The notes under the pieces: model-generated
Database searches by the model: none
What the model saw: only the letters and a program-made list of their open reading frames with translations
What the model was told of the DNA's origin: nothing
Position numbers and translations under genes: made by a program
Origin: Tritrichomonas musculus
Taxonomy: Eukaryota; Parabasalia; Tritrichomonadida; Tritrichomonadidae
Assembly (NCBI GenBank): GCA_039105265.1
Contig: JAPFFF010000022.1
Span: 868,001-932,000, forward strand
DNA length: 64,000 nt
Direction of reading: 5' to 3'
In this document: positions 29,241-39,104 of the stretch, piece after piece
How the letters are laid out: each line of letters begins with the position of its first letter
Position numbering within the stretch: the stretch's first letter is position 1

Positions 29241-30095
29241 TCATTCAAAGTAATATTTGTTGGCTGTTATATTACAAATAAATTTGTCGTGAGGCTCACG
29301 ATGCTGCAAATATTCCTTGACTGTTTTTTTGATATTTAGATTGTTATTCGTTTGTTGGAGCAATGATGTAAAATCTTCTTCTGAATATCCACTATAGCAT
29401 ATAATATCGGTGGCCAATCTCTTTGCATTTATATGGACAAATCTAATGGTTTGAATAGCCATAATGCATGTAATATTATAGTGCCTAGTTTTTGTTAACA
29501 GCCTGAGAAATTCCGTATTATTGTGCGTCAATAAATCGCTCCCAGCACAGTCATCCAATATTATTAGAGTGTTATATGGATATGATGAAGTTTGATATTT
29601 TACCAGCTTGTTTGCTATATATACTATTCTATCATCTATTTCTTGAAGGGAGTGCTTGTTTATTAGTCTCTGCATTTCTTCATTCGTCTCTTTCATTTTT
29701 GATAATACATGCTTTACCATAGCATAATATTTTATCTTTCGCTTTAGATGTTTTTTCAAATAATCCATCAATTCTGCTTCGTTCAAATATATGATTGGTG
29801 TCTTGACATTTTGACTCATCGCCTCTGCAGTTTTGTCCATCTTACCGCTTGTGGAACAGAATACTATCTTCTGGTAGTAGGGATACTTAAATAATCTCTC
29901 GGTAATTAAAATGTGTTTCCATATCCAATAACTTTTTCCAGCACCTGGTTTGCCTATCAAAAAATATATACCGTTCGTGCTAAATGGATAGGAAGGATGA
30001 ATTGGTTTCATAAGTGCAGATTCTATTTCTTTTTGGTTTTTCCGCATGGTTTTTTGGATTAAAACTTCTACTTCTTTCATTATTTGTTTAGCCAT
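29241..30095 (-). CDS. Genome-packaging ATPase (FtsK/HerA-type, Polinton)
   Basis: 284 residues, about the usual length of Polinton and virophage packaging ATPases. The Walker A motif GKPGAGKS is at residues 48-55 and the Walker B LIILDD at 177-182, followed by a sensor-like region (LTKTRHYNITCIMAIQTIR) typical of the A32-like group. It would pump element DNA into preformed capsids. The start lies only 10 bp after the integrase stop, and no T7 tract precedes it, so it may share a transcript or use a promoter inside the integrase gene. Confidence 0.88.
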   Translation of the reverse strand: MAKQIMKEVEVLIQKTMRKNQKEIESALMKPIHPSYPFSTNGIYFLIGKPGAGKSYWIWKHILITERLFKYPYYQKIVFCSTSGKMDKTAEAMSQNVKTPIIYLNEAELMDYLKKHLKRKIKYYAMVKHVLSKMKETNEEMQRLINKHSLQEIDDRIVYIANKLVKYQTSSYPYNTLIILDDCAGSDLLTHNNTEFLRLLTKTRHYNITCIMAIQTIRFVHINAKRLATDIICYSGYSEEDFTSLLQQTNNNLNIKKTVKEYLQHREPHDKFICNITANKYYFE

Positions 30096-30105
30096 TTATT
30101 GTTGG

Positions 30106-31182
30106 TTAAATCCATTTTTTAATGTTTGATGGGATATTTTTTTGTTTGCTCCAATAATCCATTTCGAGGTTTGATAATTTAGTTGGGGCTCCTTCTCGTA
30201 AATTTTTGGCTGGAATAACATCTTCTGTCCCTTCACTATATTTAATTTTATATTTATTCTTAGCTGCATCGTAGGATATAATTTTATCCACAATACCTCT
30301 CTTGCCTCCCTTTAGTGTCTGAGCAATATTTTTATTCTGTGTTTTTATCAATCTATATCCCGGCAACTTATCTATCGATTCATCTTTGGACTTAACAATA
30401 AATTGATTTCCAGCTTTCGAATCAACAATATAAGCCTCCTTGCTGACTCTATTTCTTCGCTTCGAAAATGGTTCCTTGGCTTGTATAATTCTCACCCTGT
30501 CGTTAGGCTGAAAGTCATATGGATTTATTTGTGATTTAGTATTAATATACTCTTTTTCATCTTTTTCTGTCATTTCGTTTGGTATTTTATAGTCCAACGA
30601 CCGGTGAGGGGATTTATTGTAGGAATCTATTAATCCCTTCATTTCTTGTTCTCCAATAAATCTATTCTCTCCTACCATATCTCTTATAGTTCTCATGAAT
30701 CTATTTATGATGCCTAGTACATTATGATTATTGTCTTCCGTAGTATTGTATATAATATTTTTTGCCTTCATTATTTGCAAAACATCGTTGGACAAATAGG
30801 CGGCATCCTGGTCAGAAGTAATAGAATAAACATTTGGTTCGTCTACTAAAAATTGATTTAATGCTCTAGCTACTTCTTTTGCTCCCTTCCCTCTCATCGC
30901 ATAACAAAAAGCCTTTCGGGTATTGATATTTATAAACATCAGATAATTCAAACCATCTTTTGTCTTGTCATTTATGAAAGTATCCATTTGATATCCCCCT
31001 GAGTGTTTTGAATATATATTCATAAATTTTGCCTTTGGTACTTTAACATCATGCACTATATTCTTCAAATAATTTAATGCTGCTTCTTCTGTAAATCCAT
31101 ATCGTTTTGCAAGAGGAACAAATTTTGATGGTGTTTTCCATGGAAATGTTTTGTATAACTCCTCTATTGTTTTGTAAGTCAT
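30106..31182 (-). CDS. Retroviral-type integrase (Polinton) with chromo-like C-terminus
   Basis: 358 residues. The catalytic core shows D67 (YQMDTF) and D124 (ITSDQDAAY). At the usual third position the sequence reads INRFMRTIRD, with Asn160 where Glu normally stands; the nearest Glu is E149. After the core comes an SH3-like beta segment (PNDRVRIIQA), and near the end a chromodomain-like stretch (VDKIISYDAAKNKYKIKY). It would cut and join the element ends to target DNA, giving the short duplications seen around B. The start is 10 bp after the stop of the minor-capsid-like gene. No integrase is present in the remaining parts of B or C. Confidence 0.85.
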   Translation of the reverse strand: MTYKTIEELYKTFPWKTPSKFVPLAKRYGFTEEAALNYLKNIVHDVKVPKAKFMNIYSKHSGGYQMDTFINDKTKDGLNYLMFININTRKAFCYAMRGKGAKEVARALNQFLVDEPNVYSITSDQDAAYLSNDVLQIMKAKNIIYNTTEDNNHNVLGIINRFMRTIRDMVGENRFIGEQEMKGLIDSYNKSPHRSLDYKIPNEMTEKDEKEYINTKSQINPYDFQPNDRVRIIQAKEPFSKRRNRVSKEAYIVDSKAGNQFIVKSKDESIDKLPGYRLIKTQNKNIAQTLKGGKRGIVDKIISYDAAKNKYKIKYSEGTEDVIPAKNLREGAPTKLSNLEMDYWSKQKNIPSNIKKWI

Positions 31183-31192
31183 TTAAATTTAT

Positions 31193-32134
31193 TTAAACAT
31201 ATAACATCTTCTTGTATGGTAAGAATATCATCTCTATAGCAAAGCTTTCACCGACTGGTAATTTAAATGGTGCTTTATATTCACGCGCAGAATATAAATC
31301 AATCCAAAATCTTTGGTCTGTTGAATTCAGCTTAAAGTATTTGATGGGGTTGAAATTAACATTCGAATTACCAATATAATAACGATTTGATTGTTCTGCT
31401 ATTGATGAATAAACTTTACATGAATGTCTATCCCATACATTATCAAACGTTAAAACTTTATCATAGTACTTTAAATAAACATCTTTATTGTTTTGACTAA
31501 CTCCATCACCAATATTAAATACTTCATCAAAATCTTTATTTGTTTCTTTTAATTTGAATGCTACACCATATTCATCCGCATCATTATTATTTCGTTCTGA
31601 ATATATTTTTTCATGAAACCCCCTCTCATCATAATAGCCATCAGATTGTATATCTCTATTTAAAATATCAGTATCTGACTGTACAAATATTTCATTGACG
31701 TCCTTCCACCATGTTGCTATATAGTTTTTTATTGATGTATGAATAGCATTAAAGAATCCTCTAAAATCTCCTTCTATCGACATCCAATCGATAACTTTTA
31801 CATCTTTTACTTTAATATTATCTTTATACAATAATATCATATTATTTATTTTTGAAGTCGTATCATTCCCTTCCACTATATTAAAATATTTCTTTTGAAA
31901 TTTTGCAATTGTGATGGTGAATTCAATTTTTCTTCTTCTCGCAATCAACCACATATTTCTTACCCCAGCAATAGATTCTCCTCTATTTGAAGTGCACCAT
32001 TCTTGTGGAAAATTAAAGTAGTATCGATTTGGTTTGCTGGGGTCTTGCTCTCCATCTTCCAAAAAGTAAGCATATTCTATAGGGATTGGTGTTTGTTCTT
32101 CAGCTGGATTGAGCGTCGGGTACATTTCAATCAT
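31193..32134 (-). CDS. Candidate minor capsid (penton) protein
   Basis: 313 residues, beta-rich, beginning IEMYPTLNPAEEQTPIPIEY and ending in a hydrophobic strand (SFAIEMIFLPYKKMLYV), as single jelly-roll penton proteins often do. Its place beside the integrase, size and composition support the call; no motif proves it. Its first codons lie inside the TIR, so a fragment of it is copied at 9857-9930. A diverged 5' fragment also survives in B at 55155-55306. Confidence 0.5.
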   Translation of the reverse strand: MIEMYPTLNPAEEQTPIPIEYAYFLEDGEQDPSKPNRYYFNFPQEWCTSNRGESIAGVRNMWLIARRRKIEFTITIAKFQKKYFNIVEGNDTTSKINNMILLYKDNIKVKDVKVIDWMSIEGDFRGFFNAIHTSIKNYIATWWKDVNEIFVQSDTDILNRDIQSDGYYDERGFHEKIYSERNNNDADEYGVAFKLKETNKDFDEVFNIGDGVSQNNKDVYLKYYDKVLTFDNVWDRHSCKVYSSIAEQSNRYYIGNSNVNFNPIKYFKLNSTDQRFWIDLYSAREYKAPFKLPVGESFAIEMIFLPYKKMLYV

Positions 32135-32385
32135 TATAAAACAACTTCTTGATTCGAAGGGATTATCTTGACGGAATCTTCAAGAAATACATTTTTTTGT
32201 GTCAAAATAATTTTTACAACGAGACGATAAAAATATGAGTTTGGAATTTTTTTGTTGCGAACTTTTTGAATTATCGAGGTGGTTGGAGCTTTTTGAAGGC
32301 TCTGGGGGGCTTCCAAAGGCTCCAAGTGGCTGTGAAATGGGCTTAAGTATAGGCTTGGCGATAGCGGAGCCTATACTATACTACT
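32064..32385 (-). repeat. Right TIR of Polinton A
   Basis: Inverted copy of the two blocks of the left TIR, about 320 bp, including the 5' end of the minor-capsid-like gene. It lacks the 265-bp hairpin-bearing insert of the left TIR and is visibly diverged elsewhere. It ends in GCCTATACTATACTACT at 32385. Confidence 0.85.
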
Positions 32386-32735
32386 ACATGAATGGAGAGC
32401 AAAATGGATTTAATAAAGAGGTTATTGCAAGTCTAGCTAATGAGAATCAATATAATGAAAATACAACAGGTTATTATCCAAATGATAGGTCCTCATTCTT
32501 CATAGGTCTTCCTACTGAAACAGATGGAACATATCAACAAGGTCTTTCAAGTCTTGCACTTATTAACTTCGAATTGATATGTAGTCAAAAGGCAGATAAT
32601 CCATTTAGACAGGAAGTAGATACACCTCCATTATTATGCTTATTAACAGATATATCAATTAGTATCTTAATTAGACCAAACGGTATGCCACCATCAGTAC
32701 GTATTGGTCCTTATGATTTAACAACCCTTGAGTAA
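32386..32735 (+). pseudogene. Major capsid protein of Polinton C, C-terminal fragment
   Basis: About 115 codons match the end of A's capsid protein (MNGEQ, SSFFIGLPTETDGTYQQGL, GPYDLTTLE). The frame is open through the junction into A's TIR, which is why a longer ORF (32235-32735) exists; only the part from 32386 is capsid sequence. The N-terminal 440 or so residues are gone. The match identifies the element and the orientation of C. Confidence 0.9.
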
Positions 32736-32762
32736 AAAGATGTATATTTTATTTTATAGAAA

Positions 32763-33197
32763 ATGTCGAATGATTATAGAAGCCCACATGCTGAGATTGT
32801 TGGAAGAGAAGGTATGATGTATAATGAAGCTACCATGAAAAATAAAGACATAGAGTTTCAACATTTTGGTGTGTTCAGTAATACTAATACTTATTCTGTA
32901 ACCTTCAACCCATATATTAATCGACCACCTACTCAGATTATTGAACATGAGGACCCTGTTAGATTTCCAGATACTCGAGAACATATAACAAAACCTGTTC
33001 GTGAACCTCCTGTTAGTATTACAGATGGTGGTTTTTATCGACATATAGGTGAAAAAGATAGACCAGTACCTCTCTTACCAAAATATCTTAAGAAGCCTGA
33101 GAAACCACCAATGCAAGGTAGAGCAAGAGAATATAATAAACAAGATATTCGATATGGACCTACTCAGCATATCTTTACCCAAAATAACATCTATTAA
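32763..33197 (+). CDS. Conserved Polinton protein (homologue of 25124-25552)
   Basis: 144 residues with FGVFSNTNTYSVTFNPYINR, REPPVSITDGGFY, LPKYLKKPEKPP and YGPTQ. It follows the capsid fragment by 27 bp in the same direction. Like its A counterpart it is proline-rich and of unknown function; the kept motifs show it is under constraint in both element families. Confidence 0.75.
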   Translation: MSNDYRSPHAEIVGREGMMYNEATMKNKDIEFQHFGVFSNTNTYSVTFNPYINRPPTQIIEHEDPVRFPDTREHITKPVREPPVSITDGGFYRHIGEKDRPVPLLPKYLKKPEKPPMQGRAREYNKQDIRYGPTQHIFTQNNIY

Positions 33198-33221
33198 TTT
33201 TTTATTGAATTTTTTATCCAG

Positions 33222-33668
33222 ATGAAAATGACTACAAGAAACGTCTATGACTATGTCAATGAACTTCGCGCAAAATGTGCTCCAAATACTAAACAATGTA
33301 ATTTCTCGATACTTTGTGACAAGTACCCAATGAAAGCAGGAGAATGGAGCTATTTAGGTAAAGTACTTTATGTATCAATCAAGATAAAAGACAAGTGCCA
33401 CAGATTTTATCCAGATAAGCTCAAAGAACTTGATCTTGACTCAATATTTATTAAGCCTAACTCAAGGAGAAAAATATCTGAAGATTTCGAAGAGTTCTAC
33501 ATAAATGGAAACACTACCACTCAAGAGTATCAAGGAATCAAATACTACAACTACTCCATTGCAGCTGCTCCAACAAGTCATAAACCAAAAATCGATACTC
33601 TCAAGCAGAAATATCAAATTGAGTCATTTGACATGTTTATTGGAGAACAGCTAGACTTAGTACTTTAA
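33222..33668 (+). CDS. Conserved Polinton protein (homologue of 25578-26027)
   Basis: 148 residues, usually read from the ATG at 33222; a second in-frame ATG follows two codons later. Shared blocks with A are VYDYVNEL, QCNFSILCDKYP, YLGKVLYVSIK, RFYPDK, NSRRK and the IGEQLDLVL end. A run of six T followed by ATCCAG precedes the start. In C it comes after, not before, the 25124-type gene when read from the capsid. Function unknown. Confidence 0.75.
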   Translation: MKMTTRNVYDYVNELRAKCAPNTKQCNFSILCDKYPMKAGEWSYLGKVLYVSIKIKDKCHRFYPDKLKELDLDSIFIKPNSRRKISEDFEEFYINGNTTTQEYQGIKYYNYSIAAAPTSHKPKIDTLKQKYQIESFDMFIGEQLDLVL

Positions 33669-33689
33669 GCCTATTTTTTCCCAACCTAA

Positions 33690-34214
33690 ATGATTAAGAA
33701 GAGAGGTACAACCAATGGAGTTCAAGCAAATGTATCTTTAGAACCATCAGCAGCTGCATCATCTACATCAAACATCAACAACAACATTATTATTAATAAG
33801 AGAGATGATGGCAAGGAAGACATTGTTATTACAAGAGACATTGGAGTGCAAACTGAACCTGTTGAAGATGAACCAGATGTACGTAATGTTATACTTGAAG
33901 CATATGCACAAATACTACTTAATCAAGACAAAGCACTACTAGCTAACATTATATCAAAGAAATGCATCATAGTACCTATTGAATCTCTTAGCAACATCAT
34001 CAAAGCAATACTACATGTTAGTGAGGTTGAAGTACAACTTAATGAAGATGTTGGATGTTGTGCAGCTAAGAGCAATCCAATAAGAAAAATAGATGCTATT
34101 AAGATTATTAAAGATAATGGAGAGGTAGTCATTGACTTGAAACAAGTATATAATAAAGAATATAATGAGCTTGTTAATAATTATCATGTATGCTTAAAAT
34201 ATTGCATAGTATAA
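33690..34214 (+). CDS. Conserved Polinton protein (homologue of 24575-25099)
   Basis: 174 residues, exactly the length of the A copy, with NINNNIIINKRDDGKEDIVI, ILLNQDKALLANIISK, CIIVPIESL and VYNKEYNELVNNYH. The CC pair is retained. An A-T6 tract lies 10 nt before the ATG. Function unknown; the equal length and strong match argue for a structured, essential small protein. Confidence 0.78.
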   Translation: MIKKRGTTNGVQANVSLEPSAAASSTSNINNNIIINKRDDGKEDIVITRDIGVQTEPVEDEPDVRNVILEAYAQILLNQDKALLANIISKKCIIVPIESLSNIIKAILHVSEVEVQLNEDVGCCAAKSNPIRKIDAIKIIKDNGEVVIDLKQVYNKEYNELVNNYHVCLKYCIV

Positions 34215-34288
34215 AAAAGACATATTAAAAAACTTAAAAAAGACATATATAAAAAAACTTAAAATTAGAAGTAATTATTTTTTTACTC

Positions 34289-34660
34289 TTACTCCTTGTC
34301 TTTTGGAGATGAAGCTTCTTGTTCATCTTCATCATCTTCTTCTTGTGTCTCTTGCGAGTCAGGTACTATAGGCACGTGAAAGCCAATAGATTTTGGTGTT
34401 GTAGATTGAGGAATCTTTTTATGAAAAACCTCGCAGGTAGTGAGATTCATTTGAGTAAGTGCTTCAGCAATCTTGTTCATGTTTGCTTGTATCAAAGGGT
34501 CATAGATGGTGCAGACATTAGATGATGTCGAGTTTATGATTTTTTGGTTGAACAGAAATATCACCTCTTTAATAGCATTGGCTATTTCAACATGAGCATT
34601 TTTGATAGCTAGCTTTTGCTGTTTTTGGAATTCTTTGAAGTCATTTCCAGAACGCGACAT
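34289..34660 (-). CDS. Small helical protein with acidic tail, unknown
   Basis: 123 residues reading against its neighbours. Residues 1-80 look helical (FKEFQKQQKLAIKNAHVEIA), and the last 25 are strongly acidic (ETQEEDDEDEQEAS). An A-T6 tract (ATTTTTTAAA) stands directly before the ATG, which supports expression. There is no counterpart in A. No family recognised. Confidence 0.55.
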   Translation of the reverse strand: MSRSGNDFKEFQKQQKLAIKNAHVEIANAIKEVIFLFNQKIINSTSSNVCTIYDPLIQANMNKIAEALTQMNLTTCEVFHKKIPQSTTPKSIGFHVPIVPDSQETQEEDDEDEQEASSPKDKE

Positions 34661-34737
34661 TTTAAAAAATGAAGTGATTTTGTTTGCGAATATTCAATTT
34701 TCAAAAATAATTCAATTTTTTTTTCTCAAATGAAATC

Positions 34738-35016
34738 ATGAGCCAAAATTTAGATTTGGGTGAGTTCAAGGAAACAGCTATCATCAAGAAGTTGAAGAAG
34801 TCCAAGAGTAACAACAACCTCAAAAATATTGATACTGCAAAAACTGAAACAACAGAAAAACGTGGTAGAAAGCAAAAGTATGCAACTGTTGAAGAACGAA
34901 ATGAAGCACGTAAACAACAGCAAAAGGCATATCGTGAAAGAAAGAAAAAAGAAGTACAAAGTATGAAGGAAAAAATAATGTCGTATGAAAGCAAAAAGGT
35001 ATCACATGAAGAATGA
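34738..35016 (+). CDS. Small basic, bZIP-like protein (homologue of 24259-24543)
   Basis: 92 residues with the same plan as the A copy: SQNLDLGEFKET start, KLKKSKSNNNLK linker, KRGRKQKYATVEERNEARKQ and a basic helix (QQQKAYRERKKKE). The final codons (KKVSHEE) are already part of the 19-bp minisatellite that follows, so the tandem repeat has grown out of, or replaced, the 3' end of the gene. Likely DNA-binding. Confidence 0.7.
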   Translation: MSQNLDLGEFKETAIIKKLKKSKSNNNLKNIDTAKTETTEKRGRKQKYATVEERNEARKQQQKAYRERKKKEVQSMKEKIMSYESKKVSHEE

Positions 35017-35625
35017 GGTATCACATCAGGAAAAAGGTATCACATGAGGAAAAAGGTATCACATGAGGAAAAAGGTATCATATGAGGAAAAAGGTATCAC
35101 ATGAGGAAAAAGGTATCACATGAGGAAAAAGGTATCACATGAAGAATGAGGTATCACATGAGGAAAAAGGTATCACATGAGGAAAAAGGTATCACATGAG
35201 GAAAAAGGTATCACATGAAGAATGAGGTATCACATGAGGAAAAAGGTATCACATGAGGAAAAAGGTATCACATGAGGAAAAAGGTATCACATGAAGAATG
35301 AGGTATCACATGAGGAAAAAGGTATCACATGAGGAAAAAGGTATCACATGAGGAAAAAGGTATCATATGAGGAAAATAGGTATCACATGAGGAAAAAGGT
35401 ATCACATGAGGAAAAAGGTATCACATCAGGAAAAAAGTATCACATGAGGAAAATAGGTATCATATGAGGAAAAAGGTATCACATGAGGAAAAAGGTATCA
35501 CATGAGGAAAAAGGTATCATATGAGGAAAAAGGTATCACATGAGGAAAAAGGTATCACATGAGGAAAAAGGTATCACATGAGGAAAAAGGTATCACATCA
35601 GGAAAAAGGTATCATATGAGGAAAA
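34995..35625 (+). repeat. 19-bp minisatellite, about 33 copies
   Basis: Unit GGTATCACATGAGGAAAAA. Between about 35000 and 35310 every fourth copy is the variant GGTATCACATGAAGAATGA, forming a higher-order repeat; later copies carry ATATG or ATCAGG variants. The first copy is within the 3' end of the preceding gene. Confidence 0.95.
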
Positions 35626-35656
35626 ACAAGTATATAAAAAAATTTTTTTTAGTTAT

Positions 35657-36076
35657 TCATTTTTTTTTGTAGTACATTGTTATTATCTTATTGTTTTTTT
35701 TCACTCTCTTATGAGTAAAGCGTCTCTTTGTTCCATCGAGATGCCCGAAACCAAGTCGAGTAATAGATAGTTCATGACCAAAGAACATGTTGTACAAGTT
35801 AACAATGTCTCTTGCAGGATAACAATCTTTCTCGAGGTTGTCAAACCATTCATCATACCTCTTTTTTTGTTTTGCTCGAAGTCGATGTGCATCATTTTCA
35901 AGAGCTTGAGCATAATTTTCACACATCGTTCTTAAATTTGATGTAGCATCTTCAACTTTTAGTTGAGATTTTTTTTTCGACATGTTTATATTTATTTTGT
36001 AGTCGAATGAATCATGATCTTTAGGAGGTGTTTGTTTTTGTAAAATATCTTCTATTTTATCTTCTTTTTCATTCAT
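35657..36076 (-). CDS. Small basic protein, possible winged-helix
   Basis: 139 residues: acidic N-terminus, a helical middle (RAKQKKRYDEWFDNLEKD) and a conserved-looking C-terminus (LSITRLGFGHLDGTKRRF then HKRVKKNN, MYYKKK). The C-terminal pattern of a helix, TRLGFG turn, basic strand and aromatic end is like viral winged-helix DNA-binding domains, but the resemblance is weak. A second ATG at residue 32 (MSKKKSQ) is a possible alternative start. No homologue in A. Confidence 0.5.
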   Translation of the reverse strand: MNEKEDKIEDILQKQTPPKDHDSFDYKININMSKKKSQLKVEDATSNLRTMCENYAQALENDAHRLRAKQKKRYDEWFDNLEKDCYPARDIVNLYNMFFGHELSITRLGFGHLDGTKRRFTHKRVKKNNKIITMYYKKK

Positions 36077-36083
36077 TAGACCT

Positions 36084-38990
36084 CAGAATTGGGGAAAAAA
36101 TCCTCCCCAGAGAAAAAATTTTGGGGAAATGTAACCACATTTTATGTATCTAAAAAAAAAAAAGTGGTTACATATAAGTTAATTTTGAAAATTTTAATTC
36201 AATGAGTTTCATTAAAAAGTTCATATATGATAATTTTTATAAATGCTTTACTAGATGTCGAATCAAAATACGTCACAAAACGCCTTTCAAAACAGTACAA
36301 TCAAATTTCTTCTCAAGCAACATCGCAACAAACATATTTTTACAACAAATACAACTTTTCAACATAATCATATCATCCATTATCAAATAACTTTTTCAAA
36401 GTAGCTCCTTTTTCTTCATATTGCTGATATATAAATAAACATTACATACAAATAATATTTAACTTACTAATCACAATTTTTACGAATAAGGTTTCATTAT
36501 ATAATTGATTATCTTCCATACATAAAATGAGTAAGCATAAGCAGAATAAATCAAATGTATAAGTCTATTATAATATGATAAATGTGTTTTGAAATCGTAT
36601 AACTCAAATTCGAATAATTAATAATTGCATAATCGAATAATTGTATAAGAGATCATATTTCAATAGCATAACACAAATGTATACCTCAAAACAAATAGAA
36701 TAAACTTATTAAATCAAAGATATAACTTATAATCATGCATTATGACATAATCTAACAAAACTCAAAAATAAAAAAATATAAAATAATACCAAATGTTCTA
36801 CATCAATAGTACAAATCGAATACATCTTTCAAACATACATCTCAAACAAATAATTGAATAATCTAATAATATATTACTATAACGAAGAAAACATTAATAA
36901 GAAACATAACTCAGTATTAAAATATAAACATCTTTTCTTAATAAACTTATATCAAAAAACTCATTTTCATAATTGAAGCATTATTGCGAATGACATAAAA
37001 TTAAGATGTATACCTATTTTAATGATTTATTATAACATTTATAGCCAGTTTGTTGATTGTAATTCCATTGATCTTGATTTTGAGTGAGTCGATTGTTGAT
37101 TAAAATTTCACTGATCTTGCTGATGAGAGATTCAATTTCTCTTTCTTTAGCTTCAACAGTGTATTGAAGTTCAGCAGTCTTGCCATTGAGTAATTCATTT
37201 CATTGATCTTGCAATTGAGTTCTTCGATCTCTCCATCCTTGGCTTCAATTGTTGATTGTAACTAACTGATCTTTCCGTTGAGTGCTTCAATTTCTCTGTT
37301 CTTGGCTTCAACAGTTGATTGTAATTCAGCGATTTGTCCATTGAGGACTTCGATCGTTGAATTCAATTCATTGATCTTGCTGTTGAGTGTTTCAATCTCT
37401 CTGTTCTTGTCTTCAATAGCGGACTGTATCTCCGCATTTATTTAATAAAAAATGATGTGGAAAAACATATCACATCAAAAGATATTGAAAATTTTCTACG
37501 TAAAATTTACACTCGGCGTGCTTTTTAACGTCAAATTATGATTAATCTTAAAGTTTTTTTACTCTTTACTGTATTTTTGGCTTTAAATATCATATTCACA
37601 AAAATATCAACTATTTATAAAATTTGGTTTTTAATATCTTATTAAAAATAATAATAAAAAATAATTTAAATTTATTCAAATATAGTTAAATTATAAAGTT
37701 CTACATTTGTTCTATCATGGTTGGCATGCATGTTTTTTTTAAATAAAAAAATAATTTTATATAATATTCTTCTTTATAAAACAAGGAACTACTTCGCGTG
37801 TATAAAGCAATAAAAAAATATAAGCAATACAGTATTTTAATTAGTGGTAGTTAAAATGAATGAATTAGACAGTTAATAAAAGAGAAAAAATATTCTTATT
37901 TCCCCATTTGGGGAAATGGGGAGAATTTCCCCAAAGTAAATTTGGGGAGAAATTTGAATAGAATTTGAATGGTTTATTTTTGGGGAAAATCTCCCCAGAG
38001 ATTTTTTGGAGAAAACGGTCGCTTTTAAAAATTTTTTTATTTGATTTATTATCTGATCAAATAGTAAAAATAATAAATAGTAAATAATAAATAAAAAAAT
38101 TTTTTTAAGTAGAAATGTATGACTTATATAAAAAGATTGTTTTTCAAAGTTGAATTATTATCTTAACTAGGTATTATTTTTTTTACATCACAAATACTAT
38201 AAACGTCTTTTTAACGTCTTTTTTCATAAAATAACGATTTTTTGATTTGTAGTATTAATGAAACTTTTTGAATGCGAATAAATTTTTTTTGTTTTATGAA
38301 GAATCAAAAATAGTAAAATTTTTTTCAAATTAAATAATATTATTTTATCTTTTTATTTTTAAATTATTTAAAACATTTTTATTATAAAAAAATAATTGTA
38401 GATCAAGATAAAAATAAAAAACTAATATCGAGAAAATAACGTATTTACAATTGTAATTACAATTGTAATTTTTAAACGGACAAGTTGTATACAATTGTAA
38501 ATACAAAAACCAAGGCTTAATCTTGACATTTCCTTTCAATTTTATTTTATTTTATTTTTTTTTTTTCAGAAAAAAAAAAATTGATTTTTTGATTTAATTC
38601 TTAAAAATAAGCAAATCAAAATAATTTGATATAAATATATATAGAGTATTTGGCCCTATTATGTAAAGTTTCTCGATATATCAAAAGATTTTTCATTTTT
38701 TAATAATTTGAATGCATTCCCCATGCTCCCCAAGCTGGGGAACAAAAATTTGGTTATTTGGGGAATATTCAGAGGTGTACATTCATCATTAATAAAATAA
38801 TAGTGATATTAATAAATATATTTTTTTAAAATTTCAATATATTTTATTTTTTTTTTAATTCAATTTTTGAATTTTTATAGTGTATATAACTTTTTCAAAG
38901 AAAAATATCCACCTTCGAGTTTTTCTACGAAATTTAAAATTTAGTGATATCAACTAGAAAATAGATCATTTTTATACTTGTCTGTCATAC
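36084..38990. other. Non-coding AT-rich region with GGGGA motifs
   Basis: No supportable gene except a degenerate coiled-coil fragment. GGGGA/TCCCC motifs cluster at 36095-36125, 37900-37950, 37980-38000 and 38715-38765. An inverted repeat, ATGTAACCAC at 36129-36138 and GTGGTTACAT at 36164-36173, stands near the left side. The motif clusters and some adjoining words (GAATTTGAATGGTTTA) resemble the element at 58460-59865. I read it as a decayed or non-autonomous element lying within C. Confidence 0.45.
37060..37434 (-). pseudogene. Degenerate coiled-coil repeat gene fragment
   Basis: Read on the minus strand, about 100 codons form heptad repeats built on EIEALNGKI, ELQSTIEAKN and similar units, as in long trichomonad coiled-coil proteins. 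There is a TAG inside (near 37274), a frame change at the far end, and no start codon in frame. It is probably a remnant of a host gene or of cargo of the surrounding element. Confidence 0.55.
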
Positions 38991-39104
38991 AACTACAGCT
39001 CAGACAGCGATGTTAGTCTATTTGACTCGATCGAGCAATCGGGTCAACAAGCTCCACCATCAGATCCGCCATCAGCTCCACCCACAGAAGATTGGCTCAA
39101 GAAC

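Larger units (their letters stand above)
9319..32385 (-). mobile_element. Polinton/Maverick A, near full length (about 23.1 kb)
   Basis: Both ends carry AGTAGTATAGTATAGGCTCC in inverted orientation. The content is the classic Polinton set: PolB, retroviral-type integrase, packaging ATPase and major capsid protein, plus two very long fibre-like genes and small conserved genes. Most genes read leftward; PolB, its GIY-YIG neighbour and the 17174 gene read rightward. PolB carries a frameshift and an in-frame TGA, so this copy may not be autonomous. The flanking hexamers (AAGAGA left, ACATGA right) do not match, so a target-site duplication is missing. I recognise no separate Ulp1-like maturation protease. 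Confidence 0.9.

Noticed and set aside
32235-32385. Capsid protein fused to TIR-encoded leader
   Set aside because: The leader is A's terminal repeat; only sequence from 32386 is capsid-like.
34995-35625. CRISPR-like array
   Set aside because: Units are contiguous 19-bp repeats without unique spacers; it is a minisatellite in eukaryotic-type DNA.
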